Positions 51,569 to 60,129 of a DNA stretch of 64,000 nucleotides are shown one piece after another. Location: assembly GCA_026713865.1 (NCBI GenBank), contig JAPONQ010000067.1, positions 30,778 to 94,777 of the forward strand, read 5' to 3'. Source of the DNA: Chloroflexota bacterium (lineage in GTDB: Bacteria > Chloroflexota > Dehalococcoidia > UBA2979). The position numbers and the translations under genes were made by a program. How positions within the stretch are numbered: the stretch's first letter is position 1; every line of letters starts with the position of its first letter. The notes below the pieces were generated by a model. The model ran no database searches. It saw only the letters and a program-made list of their open reading frames with translations, and had not been told where the DNA came from.

Positions 51569-52516
51569 CTACCGCGACCGGCGGTTCATCACGAGCGGCC
51601 CGAGGAAGTCCTCGACCTCCCGCACGAACGCAGCGGGCTGTTCGCGGAAGCAGTAGTGCCCGGCCCGCTCGATCAGCCGCAGCTCCGAGCGGGGCGTCCC
51701 GGGCCGGATGAGTTCCCACAGCCGCTCGCCGGCGCGCGCCGGCGTCGAGGGGTCCTGCGCGCCCCAGAGGATCAGCGTCGGCACGGGGAGGCCCCTCTCC
51801 CCCATCGCCCGCAGCGCCTCGGCGCGCGCTCGTTCGAGGCTCGGCTGGAAGAGGGCGGGCCCGAGCCGCGCCATCTCGCGCCGTGCGCGGCGAATCTCGG
51901 GCCGCCGGGCGATCGCCGCCAAGCGGCCCACGAAATCGGCGGTGAGATGCGCCGTCGACACCGACTGCGCCTCCGGCTCGATGCGCACCGCCGCCGGGCC
52001 CGGCTCGCCGGGCGCCGGCCGGGGCAGCTGCTCGTAGAAGCGCTCCGACCGCGGGTAGGAGGGGTCCGCCGGCGCGAGCGAGCCCGCGTCGACGAGTGTC
52101 AACGAGAGCGCGAGATCGGGCCGGCCCAAGGCGAGCCGGGCGGCGAGCAGCGCACCGCGGGAATGTCCGACCAGGTGGGCGGGCCCTCCGGCGATCTCCT
52201 CCAGGAAGCCCTCGAGGTGGCGTTCGCCCGTCTCCCAGTGGTAACCCGCCGGCCCACGCGGCGCCGCCGTATGGCCCTGCCCCGGCCGGTCGAGCGCGAT
52301 CACGCGGAAGCGCTGTGCGAGCGGGGCGAGCACCGTGTCCCACGAGTCGAGCGAGTACCACGACCCGTACTGGCCGCCGTGCACGAGCACGAGCCGCGGC
52401 GCGTGCTCATCGCCCGCTGCGTAGTAGCGCGTGGAGAGGCCGCCGATCTCCGCCCGGTGCAGCCGGTCGGGGTCGAGCTCGGGAGCGCGTGATCCCGCGG
52501 GCGCCCTAGGAGCCAC
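51569..52516 (-). CDS. Alpha/beta hydrolase with canonical triad
   Basis: A 315-residue serine hydrolase. LVLVHGGQYGSWYS, DRPGQGHT and HLVGHSRGALLAARLAL (Ser119) form the core; Asp in LILWGAQDPSTP and His in ERAGHYCF complete the triad. The GTG at 52516 overlaps the end of the upstream amidohydrolase gene by 11 bases, so the two are translationally coupled. The same gene pair occurs at 31443-33177, but there the hydrolase carries His in place of Ser. Confidence 0.85.
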   Translation of the reverse strand: MAPRAPAGSRAPELDPDRLHRAEIGGLSTRYYAAGDEHAPRLVLVHGGQYGSWYSLDSWDTVLAPLAQRFRVIALDRPGQGHTAAPRGPAGYHWETGERHLEGFLEEIAGGPAHLVGHSRGALLAARLALGRPDLALSLTLVDAGSLAPADPSYPRSERFYEQLPRPAPGEPGPAAVRIEPEAQSVSTAHLTADFVGRLAAIARRPEIRRARREMARLGPALFQPSLERARAEALRAMGERGLPVPTLILWGAQDPSTPARAGERLWELIRPGTPRSELRLIERAGHYCFREQPAAFVREVEDFLGPLVMNRRSR

Positions 52517-53369
52517 GGGCGAGCCCGGTGGAGGGGATCTCCGCTGGCCAGCCGAGATACTCGGCGGCGTTCCCGCCGAGCACCAGCGAGAGCTCGCGAT
52601 CCGGGAGCTCCGCGAGCGCCGCGCGCACCAGCGCGAGCTCCTGCGGGTAGCGGGCGCGGCCGCGAGCGAGCTGCTGCGTGTGATCGCTCGCCCACAGCAG
52701 CCGCCCCGGCCCGAACTCACCCAGGAGCCGCCGGATCAGCCCGTGCACGTCGGCGAAGGGGGATCGCTGGCGAGAGCGCGAGGCGAGGGTGGAGAGCTTG
52801 ACGGCGACCTGCGGGAACCGCGCGAGCGAGAGCGCGACGCGGAACTGCTGCTCGTCGACGCCCCCGCGGATACGGGGCAGCCCGAGGTGATCGATGATGA
52901 GCCGGAGCCCGGGGTGCCGCTCGAGGGCGCGCTCGGCCATCTCCAGCCGCCCCGGGAAGAACCCCGCGACCGGAAGCGCGTGCCGCTCGGCGGCCGCCCA
53001 GAACGGCTCCAGCCGCTCGTCGGGCCAGGCGTCCTGCTCGCTGTCGCGGAAGTGGACGCGAACGCCCACCATTCCGGGTTGCTCGCGCCAGCGCGCGACC
53101 TGCTCCCCGACATCGGGCGCGCCGGCGTCGAGCAGCCCCATCACCGCGAAGCGATGCGGCCAGCTGCGGGCACACTCGAGCGCGAAGTCGTTCTGCACGC
53201 CCATGATCGCGGGCGGGACGATGACGACCCGATCGACGCCGGCGTCCTCCATCAGGGGGAGCATCCGCCCGGGGCCGAACGGTTCGGGCAGGCTCGGGGT
53301 GCGGTCGGGGCGCCACGGCCGGTCGGGGCGATCACCCTCCCAGAGATGCACCTGCATGTCGATGATCAC
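52506..53369 (-). CDS. Amidohydrolase 2 family metal hydrolase/decarboxylase
   Basis: A 287-residue TIM-barrel hydrolase. Metal positions: IIDMQVHLW at the start, IIDHLGLPRIRG near 156 and WASDHTQQLARG near 228. It is a paralogue of the gene at 31443, sharing DHLGLPRI, LSTL and DHTQ elements. A lactonase or decarboxylase reaction is plausible. GTG start. An MFS gene lies upstream, nine bases away, and an alpha/beta hydrolase downstream, making a carrier-hydrolase-hydrolase transcript. Confidence 0.8.
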   Translation of the reverse strand: MIIDMQVHLWEGDRPDRPWRPDRTPSLPEPFGPGRMLPLMEDAGVDRVVIVPPAIMGVQNDFALECARSWPHRFAVMGLLDAGAPDVGEQVARWREQPGMVGVRVHFRDSEQDAWPDERLEPFWAAAERHALPVAGFFPGRLEMAERALERHPGLRLIIDHLGLPRIRGGVDEQQFRVALSLARFPQVAVKLSTLASRSRQRSPFADVHGLIRRLLGEFGPGRLLWASDHTQQLARGRARYPQELALVRAALAELPDRELSLVLGGNAAEYLGWPAEIPSTGLARGS

Positions 53370-53378
53370 GGTCGGAGG

Positions 53379-54701
53379 CTACACGGCCGCGGCGCGCGCG
53401 GAGGGTGCGCCCCGGCGCGGCGGCCGCACCAGCAGGATCACGACGACGCCGAGAAGGGCGGCCCCCGCCATGGTGAACAAGACGCCGGTGTAGGACCCGG
53501 TCGCGTCGAAGTAGGCCGAGACCAGGAGCGGGCCGGAGGCGCTGAAGAGGAGGTTGAAGGGCATCGACGCCCCGCGCACCTGTCCCAGATAGCGCCGCCC
53601 GAAGAAGGTCGCCCACAGCAGCTCCTGCATCGGCATGTTGCCGGCGATGCCGAGCCCGGCGAGGAGAAAGCCGGCGGCAACGGCGAGCTCGTTACCGGAC
53701 TGCGCGGCGGGGACGACGGTGGTGATCCCGCCCGCGAGGCAGAGGAAGGCGCCGGCCGCCAGATAGCGCGGGTGTATGCGCTCGGCGAGCAGTCCCCAGA
53801 AGGGCCGCGTGACGAGGCCCGGGAAGGCGAAGAGCCCGAGCATCGCCGAGGCGGTGTCGCGATCGAAGCCGGAGTCGGTGAGATAGGGGATGGTCTGCGT
53901 CGCGATCGCGAGCAGCGAGAGGCTGCTCATCCCGAAGGCGAAGACCAGCATCCACATCGTGCGGGTGCGGATCGCCTGGTGGCGCGTGAGCGAGGAGGCG
54001 AAGTCGCGCTCAACGGCGGCGGCCGCGCCGCCGCGCAGCTCCGTCGCGCTGCGGCCGTCGGGGTTGAGGCCATGATCCTCCGGCCGGCGCCGCATCAGCA
54101 TCGTCGCCGGCAGCATCAGCAGCACGAACCCGATCGCCAGCAGCTGCCACGCCATGCGCCAGCCCACGCCGTCGACGAGCGCCGTCAGCGCCGGGGGAAC
54201 CAGGACCCCCGAGAGCGAGATGCCCATCGCCGCGAAACCGATCGCCCGACCCCGCCTCTCGACGAACCACTTCGACATCGTCACGTTCACGACCAGGCCG
54301 CCGGCGAGCGCGGTCCCGAGCGCGACCGCGAGACCCCGCACGGCCACCCACTGCCAGAGTTCGGTGACCAGTGATGAGGCCAGCAGGGAGACGGCGGCGA
54401 CGCAGGTCCCCAGGAGCATGAGCGGCCGCGGTCCGCGGCGGTCGAGCAGGTCGCCGATGTAGAGGCTCGTTGCCGCCATGACGAACTGCCCGACCGTGAT
54501 GGCGAGGATGAACTCCGTGCGCGACCATCCAAGGTCGTCGCTCATCGGCACGAGGAAGGAGCCGGTGCCGTAGCCCTGGAGCGCAGAGCTCGCGAACATC
54601 GCGGTCGCCGCGGCGCCGACGATGTTCCAGCCGTAGAAGTACCGCGGTCGGCGGCGACCCGACGAGCCGGGATCCGGGGGCGCGGGTGCTGACTCGGCCA
54701 C
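53379..54701 (-). CDS. MFS transporter (OFA/monocarboxylate-like)
   Basis: A 440-residue carrier with about twelve helices. YFYGWNIVGAAATAMFASSALQGYG, DDLGWSRTEFILAITV and DRRGPRPLMLLG are the first-half signatures; TDSGFDRDTASAMLGLFAFPGLVTR opens the second half. It is close to the carrier at 38221 in both halves. First gene of the transcript with the amidohydrolase and hydrolase, suggesting that it imports their organic acid substrate. GTG start with a GAGGG stretch upstream. Confidence 0.82.
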   Translation of the reverse strand: MAESAPAPPDPGSSGRRRPRYFYGWNIVGAAATAMFASSALQGYGTGSFLVPMSDDLGWSRTEFILAITVGQFVMAATSLYIGDLLDRRGPRPLMLLGTCVAAVSLLASSLVTELWQWVAVRGLAVALGTALAGGLVVNVTMSKWFVERRGRAIGFAAMGISLSGVLVPPALTALVDGVGWRMAWQLLAIGFVLLMLPATMLMRRRPEDHGLNPDGRSATELRGGAAAAVERDFASSLTRHQAIRTRTMWMLVFAFGMSSLSLLAIATQTIPYLTDSGFDRDTASAMLGLFAFPGLVTRPFWGLLAERIHPRYLAAGAFLCLAGGITTVVPAAQSGNELAVAAGFLLAGLGIAGNMPMQELLWATFFGRRYLGQVRGASMPFNLLFSASGPLLVSAYFDATGSYTGVLFTMAGAALLGVVVILLVRPPRRGAPSARAAAV

Positions 54702-54736
54702 GCTCGCCCTCAGTCAGTGCGCACTCGTCATGGAAG

Positions 54737-54755
54737 GCGCCGGCCGGGCCGGCGC
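54737..54755. terminator. Short GC hairpin in a 114-base gap
   Basis: GCGCCGG and CCGGCGC pair around a five-base loop between the start of the MFS gene and the end of the enoyl-CoA hydratase gene. A possible terminator for the latter. Confidence 0.35.
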
Positions 54756-54815
54756 TCCGCAGCGGCGTCGCCCGTCCGGGCCCGGATCGCCCGGTGGCGG
54801 CCGGCGATGTCCCGG

Positions 54816-55640
54816 CTAGGAGAACTCGCCGGCGTTGAAGGCGTCGATCCCCTCACGCATCCCGCGTTCCCGCATCGCCTTCTGCATGACCTTGACCGGC
54901 TCGGAGTAGTGGAGCATCGCGTCGAACTCCTGCCCGAAGCGGATCGCCGTGCTGAAGCCCCGGACGTCCATCGTCCGGTTCACGCCGAGCTTCTTGATGC
55001 GGAGGATCTTGCTCGGCACGTTCGCGATCCGCTCCGCCATCTGGCGGACCGTCTCCTCCAGCTGATCGGCCGGCACCGCCCGATTCGCCCAGCCCCACTC
55101 GGCGGCGGTCGTACCGCTGATCTGGCTGCCGACGGTGAACGACATCTCCTTCGCCCGCTTGGGTCCGACGAGCCACGTCCACATCGGCGAGATGTAGCCA
55201 CCCCCGACCGGGATCGACGGGAAGCCGATGCGCGCATCCTCCGCCACGACCGTGATGTCGCAGACGACACAGATCTGGGTCGCGATCCCCAGGCAGTAGC
55301 CGTGGACCTGAGCGATGATCGGCTTCGGATGGTTCCAGATGCGGAGATAGCGGTCGACGCTCCGCTCCAGCTTCTCCTGGTCGTCGACCACGTCCTCCTC
55401 CACGACCTCGGCCGAGGCGTTCCCGGGACCGGTGAAGTCGGCGCCGGCGGAGAAGGCGCGGCCGTTGCCCCGCAGGATCAGGACCCGCACCTCGGGATCG
55501 TTCCGGCCGCGTTCCAGCGCCTCGTCGAGCTGGAGCAGTGCCGGGCCCGAGAGCGCGTTCAGGATCTCCGTGCGGTTGAAGGTGATGTAGCCGAGCCGCC
55601 CCTCGGGCTCGTACAGGACCATCCGCTCGTCGTCGCTCAT
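54816..55640 (-). CDS. Enoyl-CoA hydratase/isomerase family protein
   Basis: Crotonase-fold protein of 274 residues. LGYITFNRTEILNALSG opens the fold; LRGNGRAFSAGADF supplies the first oxyanion loop, IAQVHGYCLGIATQICVVCDITV the second (about 110-130), and GFPSIPVGGGYISPMWTWLVG the following part. The Glu pair of classical hydratases is not evident, so isomerase or carboxyl-lyase-like activity is possible. The helical end (SEPVKVMQKAMRERGMREGID) is usual. Divergent from the MaoC-type gene. Confidence 0.82.
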   Translation of the reverse strand: MSDDERMVLYEPEGRLGYITFNRTEILNALSGPALLQLDEALERGRNDPEVRVLILRGNGRAFSAGADFTGPGNASAEVVEEDVVDDQEKLERSVDRYLRIWNHPKPIIAQVHGYCLGIATQICVVCDITVVAEDARIGFPSIPVGGGYISPMWTWLVGPKRAKEMSFTVGSQISGTTAAEWGWANRAVPADQLEETVRQMAERIANVPSKILRIKKLGVNRTMDVRGFSTAIRFGQEFDAMLHYSEPVKVMQKAMRERGMREGIDAFNAGEFS

Positions 55641-55717
55641 CGAGTGTCCTCTCGCTGCGTTCCTCGCGTGCGGGCGAGTATACGCACCGCCACCGGCACG
55701 TCACCGGCAGCGTCACT

Positions 55718-55723
55718 TATGCT
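55718..55723 (+). promoter_or_regulatory. Putative -10 box of the MaoC-type gene
   Basis: TATGCT 32 bases before the GTG at 55756; GGGAGGAG follows as ribosome site. Confidence 0.35.
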
Positions 55724-55755
55724 CCCGGGAACGCCCGGCGTGGGAGGAGATCGGC

Positions 55756-56883
55756 GTGAGCGAAGGGGACTGGCAGCGGGAGTGGGACCCAACGATCGCC
55801 GCGATCGGCACCGACTACGGAGGCGACCGCGTGGTCATCGCCGTCGACGAGGTCGAGCGCGGCGCCATCCGCCGCTACTGCGAGGTCCTCGAGTTCGATT
55901 GCCCCCTGCACCACGACGACGGCAGCGCACGCTCGGTCGGCTACAGGGGCATCGTCGCGCCCGTGTCGGGAATCTCCCAGACCTGGACCCGCGAGGCACA
56001 CTGGCGGCCCGGGATGCCGACCCGCTACCCGGTGCTCGACCCGGACGCCGAGGTGCTCCGCGAGGAGGTGCGCTTCGACGGCCCGCCGGAGCCGCCGACG
56101 TCGCTCACCTTCGTCACCGACCTCACCATCGAATACCTGAGGCCGGTCTACGTCGGTGACCGCCTCTCCCGGCGCGGGCACCGGCTGGTCTCGGTGCTGC
56201 CCAAGGAGACGAGCATCGGACGCGGCGCGTTCCTCACCTACGAGAGCGAAGTGAGGAATCAGCAGGGCGAGCTGGTGGCGCGGAGCCGCAACGGCGGCTA
56301 CCACTACACGCCCTTTGCCGGCTCGGAGCGAGGGGCGGCACCGCCGGCAACTCCCGGGCCGGCGGCGGGGGGCGCATCCTTTCCCGAGGCGCCCGCGTGG
56401 GCCCGCGCGCCGTCCATCGACTGGTCGCAGCAGCGCCATTTCGAGGACGTCTCCGAGGGCGACCGCGTGCCGGCGGTGGGATTCCCGCTCACCATCGCGC
56501 GGCTCGTGATGGAGGCCGCTGTCAACCTCGACTTCAGCCGGGTGCACCACAACGCGGCGGCGGCGCGGCGCACCGGCGCCCCGGACATGTATGCCAACAA
56601 CGTCTTCGTGCAGGGCTGGTGGGAGCGCGTGGTCCGCGAGTTCATCGGCCTGCGCGGCGTGATCAAGCGAGTCGGTCCACTCCGCATGCGCATCTTCAAC
56701 ACCGTCGGCGAGACGGTCACGACGAGCGGAGTCGTGCGCCGCTGCTGGCGCGAGGGGGATGAGGGGCTGGTCGAACTCGAGATGCAGAGCGAGATCTCCC
56801 GCGGCATCTCGGTCGGACCGGGGCCCGTGATCGTCTCGCTTCCGCTGCGCGGAGCGTCGGGCGGCAGCGGACCCGCCGCGTGA
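55756..56883 (+). CDS. Double hot-dog (FAS1-like plus MaoC-like) acyl-CoA dehydratase
   Basis: A 375-residue protein with two hot-dog domains. The N-terminal one (about 20-185) has VDEVERGAIRRYCEVLEFDCPLHHDD and the strand TIEYLRPVYVGDRLSRRGH, as in FAS1-like dehydratase domains. The second (about 225-365) has VNLDFSRVHHNAAAARRTGAPDMYANNVFVQGW, with Asp and His in hydratase-like places. Such pairs hydrate or dehydrate 2-enoyl-CoA. Mesaconyl-CoA hydratase (11942) is a distant relation. GTG start. Neighbours are other acyl-CoA genes. Confidence 0.75.
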   Translation: MSEGDWQREWDPTIAAIGTDYGGDRVVIAVDEVERGAIRRYCEVLEFDCPLHHDDGSARSVGYRGIVAPVSGISQTWTREAHWRPGMPTRYPVLDPDAEVLREEVRFDGPPEPPTSLTFVTDLTIEYLRPVYVGDRLSRRGHRLVSVLPKETSIGRGAFLTYESEVRNQQGELVARSRNGGYHYTPFAGSERGAAPPATPGPAAGGASFPEAPAWARAPSIDWSQQRHFEDVSEGDRVPAVGFPLTIARLVMEAAVNLDFSRVHHNAAAARRTGAPDMYANNVFVQGWWERVVREFIGLRGVIKRVGPLRMRIFNTVGETVTTSGVVRRCWREGDEGLVELEMQSEISRGISVGPGPVIVSLPLRGASGGSGPAA

Positions 56884-56919
56884 TCGCCCCGGCACCCGGC
56901 CCGTGACGTCGCGCGGCGC

Positions 56920-57432
56920 CTAGTCGAAGTCGCGGAAGACGATCGCGTTCGACCCGTGCCAGCCCTCGGCGCGGACGTACTCCGGCGTGACGCTGATGAC
57001 GTAGAGCGTCTCCTCGGGCGGATGACCCCGGGGGTTGCCGCCGGCGGCGGCCCGGCGCTCGTAGAAGGCGGCGACCTCGTCCTGATCCTCGATCAGCTCG
57101 GCGCGGCCCTGCATCCAGACCACGCGCGGGTTCCAGCCGAAGCCCCAGTCGGAGCGGCCCTCGCGGCCGACCCAGAGATAGCCGACCACCGGGTCGCGCC
57201 GGACGTGCCCGGTCTTCGGCTGTACGTCCTGCGTCATCGTGCCGACGCGCCACCCCTCGACGAAGGTGCCGACCGGCCGCATGATCGGCCGCCCGTCACG
57301 CCGGCGTGTCATGAGGTAGGCCATGTGCTGGCTGCGATCGGAGATGAACGCGTGCACCGCGTCGCGGTAGCTCTCCGCCTCCCCGGGGCCCAGCCCGCGC
57401 TCCCGATCCCAGACCCGTTCACCGCTGGTCAC
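56920..57432 (-). CDS. Pyridoxamine 5'-phosphate oxidase-fold flavin/F420-binding protein
   Basis: A 170-residue split-barrel protein. HMAYLMTRRRDGRPIMRPVGTFVEGWRVGTMT is the first strand pair; KTGHVRRDPVVGYLWVGRE and PRVVWMQGRAELIEDQDEVAAFY the typical middle; a long tail with YVISVTPEYVRAEG ends it. The fold binds FMN or F420 and reduces or oxidises small substrates; vitamin B6 synthesis is not implied. GTG at 57432 with AAGGGAGGGG before it. Confidence 0.8.
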   Translation of the reverse strand: MTSGERVWDRERGLGPGEAESYRDAVHAFISDRSQHMAYLMTRRRDGRPIMRPVGTFVEGWRVGTMTQDVQPKTGHVRRDPVVGYLWVGREGRSDWGFGWNPRVVWMQGRAELIEDQDEVAAFYERRAAAGGNPRGHPPEETLYVISVTPEYVRAEGWHGSNAIVFRDFD

Positions 57433-57501
57433 GAGCCCCTCCCTTCCGCCCGGGGGGCATCCTAGCAGCCGCAGCCCGCCGGGACGCCGCCCGCAAGCGG
57501 C

Positions 57502-57507
57502 TACACT
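57502..57507 (+). promoter_or_regulatory. Putative -10 box of the dihydropyrimidinase-like gene
   Basis: TACACT 31 bases before the GTG at 57539; GGGAGGGGG serves as ribosome site. Confidence 0.35.
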
Positions 57508-57538
57508 GCGCCGCGGGCGCGGGAGGGGGTCGAGCACG

Positions 57539-59056
57539 GTGGGCGAGACAGGGGCGTACGATCTGGCCGTCGTCGGAGGCGACGTGGTCTTCCCCGGCCG
57601 CGGGGTCAGGCGCGTGGACATCGGCATCTCCGGCGAGCGCATCGCGGCGATCGCCGAGCGGCTCTCCGCGCCGGCCGCGCGCACCATCGACGCCGCGGGC
57701 CGGCTCGTCTTTCCCGGTCTCGTGGACTCGCACGTCCACCTGGGCATCTTCCGCCCGCTCGCCGACGATGCGCCGGCCGAGACGGGGAGCGCGGTCGCGG
57801 GCGGCGTGACCACCTCGCTCGTCTACTACCGCGCGGGACGCCACAACCTGGTCGCCGACGAGAACCCCGAGCTCCCCGCCGCGTACGCCGCGTTGCTGCC
57901 GGCGCTGCTGGCGGAGTCGGCGGGCGCCTTTCGCTGCGACTACGGCTATCACATCGCGCCCGTGACCAGGGAGCACGCGGAGGAGGTGCCGGCGCTCGCC
58001 CGCCGCCACGGCATCACCGGCTTCAAGTACTACATGCACTACACGGGCGTCACGCCCGCCCAGTACGAGAGCGGGCTCCACCCGGAGAAGGAGTTCCTCT
58101 TCTCCGACGTCCCCTACGATCTCGGCTACCTGCACCGCGTGATGGAGCGCGTGGCCGACGCGAACCACCGGGCGCCGGCGGGCGCACCGGCAGCCCGCGT
58201 CTGCGTCCACGCGGAGAGCCCGGCGCTGATCCGGGAGGGAACCGAGCGCGTGCTCGCGGATCTCGCCTCCGGCGCGGGCGATGCGCCCGGCCCGCTCGAG
58301 GCGTACTCCCGGAGCCGGCCGACCGGCGGCGAGAGGCTCGGCATCCTCGACGCGGCCGAGCTCGCCGCCCGGGCCGGGGCGCCGCTCACCGTGCTCCACG
58401 TCTCGAGCGCCGACGCCCTGGACGCCGTGCGGGAGGCGCGGTCGCGTTACCCCGAGCTCGACCTCGCCTGCGAGGCGACGGTGCACCACCTCTCGCTCGC
58501 CGCCGCCGAGCTCGAGGGGTGGGAGGCGAAGGTGAACCCCCCGCTGCGCGCCGCCGGCGACCGCGACGCCCTCTGGCAGGGCGTCGCCGACGGCTCGGTG
58601 CAGACCATCGCCTCCGACCATGCCGCGATCGCGCGCTCGCTCAAGGCGGGAAGCGTGTGGCAGGCCTGGTACGGCTTCGGTGGCAACGAGCTACTGCTTC
58701 CCGCGGCGATCACCGAGGGGCACATCCGGCGACAGATCCCGCTCGAGCGGCTGGCCGAGGCCCTCGCGCTCGCGCCCGCGCGCCTGCACGGCCTCGCCGG
58801 GCGCAAGGGGGACATCGCGATCGGGCTCGACGCCGATCTCGCGATCTGCGACCCGGAGCACGAGCGGACCGTCGACCCGGCCGCGCTCCACTCGGCCCAG
58901 GACTTCTCGCCCTTCGCGGGGAGGAGCCTGCGCGGCTGGGTCGACACCACCATCCTCCGGGGCGAGGTCTGCTACGAGCAGGGCCGCGTCGTCGGGCCGC
59001 CGCGCGGCCGCCACGTACGCGGCGCGGCGAGCCCTGCCCCCGCCGGGCACGGGTAG
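57539..59056 (+). CDS. Dihydropyrimidinase/allantoinase-like amidohydrolase
   Basis: A 505-residue cyclic amide hydrolase. Metal ligands in order: DSHVHLG near 63-69, GFKYYMHYTG near 161 (Lys, probably carboxylated), VCVHAESPA near 220, LTVLHVSSAD near 282, and TIASDHAAI near 359 (Asp). This order is that of hydantoinase, dihydropyrimidinase, dihydroorotase and allantoinase. No other pyrimidine or purine genes are close, so the ring substrate is open. GTG start. Confidence 0.85.
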   Translation: MGETGAYDLAVVGGDVVFPGRGVRRVDIGISGERIAAIAERLSAPAARTIDAAGRLVFPGLVDSHVHLGIFRPLADDAPAETGSAVAGGVTTSLVYYRAGRHNLVADENPELPAAYAALLPALLAESAGAFRCDYGYHIAPVTREHAEEVPALARRHGITGFKYYMHYTGVTPAQYESGLHPEKEFLFSDVPYDLGYLHRVMERVADANHRAPAGAPAARVCVHAESPALIREGTERVLADLASGAGDAPGPLEAYSRSRPTGGERLGILDAAELAARAGAPLTVLHVSSADALDAVREARSRYPELDLACEATVHHLSLAAAELEGWEAKVNPPLRAAGDRDALWQGVADGSVQTIASDHAAIARSLKAGSVWQAWYGFGGNELLLPAAITEGHIRRQIPLERLAEALALAPARLHGLAGRKGDIAIGLDADLAICDPEHERTVDPAALHSAQDFSPFAGRSLRGWVDTTILRGEVCYEQGRVVGPPRGRHVRGAASPAPAGHG

Positions 59057-59091
59057 GCCGAAGGGACGCGCGGCCTCCCGCCCGCGCCTCG

Positions 59092-59946
59092 CTACGTCCG
59101 TTCGAAGATGAGCTGGAACTCCATGACGCCGCGGTCCTCGATGGAGAGCACGATCGGCGCCGACGGCGCCACGATCTCGTAGTCCGAGAATTCGATCTCC
59201 GTCGAGCCGACGACGACGACGCGCCCGCCGGAGAGCTGCCCCTCGAGGCCGATCTCGATGGTGCGGGTGACGCCGTGGAGCGTCAGCCGGCCGACGGCCG
59301 TCGCCGCCACGGGTACGTCCTCCTCCAGCGGCCCGTCGATGACGATCGGCTCGGCCAGCTCGAAAGCGGCCGTCGGGAACCGCGAGGTCTCGATGCCGCG
59401 TCCGCGCAGCGCCCGGTCACGTCGCGAGTCGTCGCTCTGGAGTTGCGTGAGATCGGCCTCGACGCTGACCACGGTGATCGCGGAGCCATCGAACTCGATC
59501 GCGCCCGAGACGGCGCTGGTGCGACCGACCGCCGTCTTGGCGCCGATGCCGACGAGCTCCTCCCGGACCCGGTACCCGACGAAGGAGTCGCCCCCAGCCG
59601 CGAGGCTCCAGGTGCCCTCGAGCCCCTCCCCGGTGCCGCCTGACGAGCCGGCGCCCGCGACCGTCGTCGGAGAGGCCACCGCCGCGGCCGTCGGGGTCGC
59701 CGCGGGGGGCGCCGCGGGGGTGGCGGCGGCCGGGCTCGGGGTCGCCGCGGCCGGGCTCGGCGTCGCTGCGGCCGGGCTCGGCGTCGCTGCGGCCGACGAG
59801 ACGGCGTCTGCGAGGCTCACGGGCGGCGGCGCCTCCTCGCGGAGAACGAAGTACCAGAGCCCGAAGGCCACGAGCGCGGCAGCGGCCAGAGCCGCCGCCC
59901 CGCCCAGCCAGAACCTGCGCGTCGTCGCATCCAGACCGAGCCTCAC
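59092..59946 (-). CDS. Membrane-anchored YceI-like lipid-binding protein
   Basis: A 284-residue protein with an N-terminal hydrophobic anchor (about 13-35, WLGGAAALAAAALVAFGLWYFVL), a low-complexity Ala/Thr/Pro linker with AAATPSP repeats, and a C-terminal YceI beta-barrel (about 110-280: GTWSLAAGGDSFVGYRV, GRTSAVSGAIEFDG, FPTAAFEL, GRLTLHGVTRTIEIGLEG). YceI barrels bind isoprenoid quinones or lipids outside the cytosol. The export signal seems to remain as an anchor. GTG start. Confidence 0.85.
   Translation of the reverse strand: MRLGLDATTRRFWLGGAAALAAAALVAFGLWYFVLREEAPPPVSLADAVSSAAATPSPAAATPSPAAATPSPAAATPAAPPAATPTAAAVASPTTVAGAGSSGGTGEGLEGTWSLAAGGDSFVGYRVREELVGIGAKTAVGRTSAVSGAIEFDGSAITVVSVEADLTQLQSDDSRRDRALRGRGIETSRFPTAAFELAEPIVIDGPLEEDVPVAATAVGRLTLHGVTRTIEIGLEGQLSGGRVVVVGSTEIEFSDYEIVAPSAPIVLSIEDRGVMEFQLIFERT
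59723..59785. repeat. Three tandem 21-base units in the YceI-like gene
   Basis: Units at 59723-59743, 59744-59764 and 59765-59785 differ at only a few bases (GCGGCCGGGCTCGG core), and a partial fourth follows. They encode the AAATPSP linker repeat on the minus strand. Copy number may vary between strains. Confidence 0.85.
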
Positions 59947-60129
59947 GAGCGCTTCCCTTCCCCCGCGGCACGGCCGCGGGCACCCTCACCCGGCCCCTCG
60001 ACTCGCGGGCCTGTTCCCGTCCGCCGGTCCGCGTCCGTGGAGGCAGGGCGGGCGTGATCGTGAACGAACGCCGATGAGGCTCGCCTAAAGGGGACCCGGA
60101 CGCACGCCCCCGCGCCGGTGCGGGTGCGC

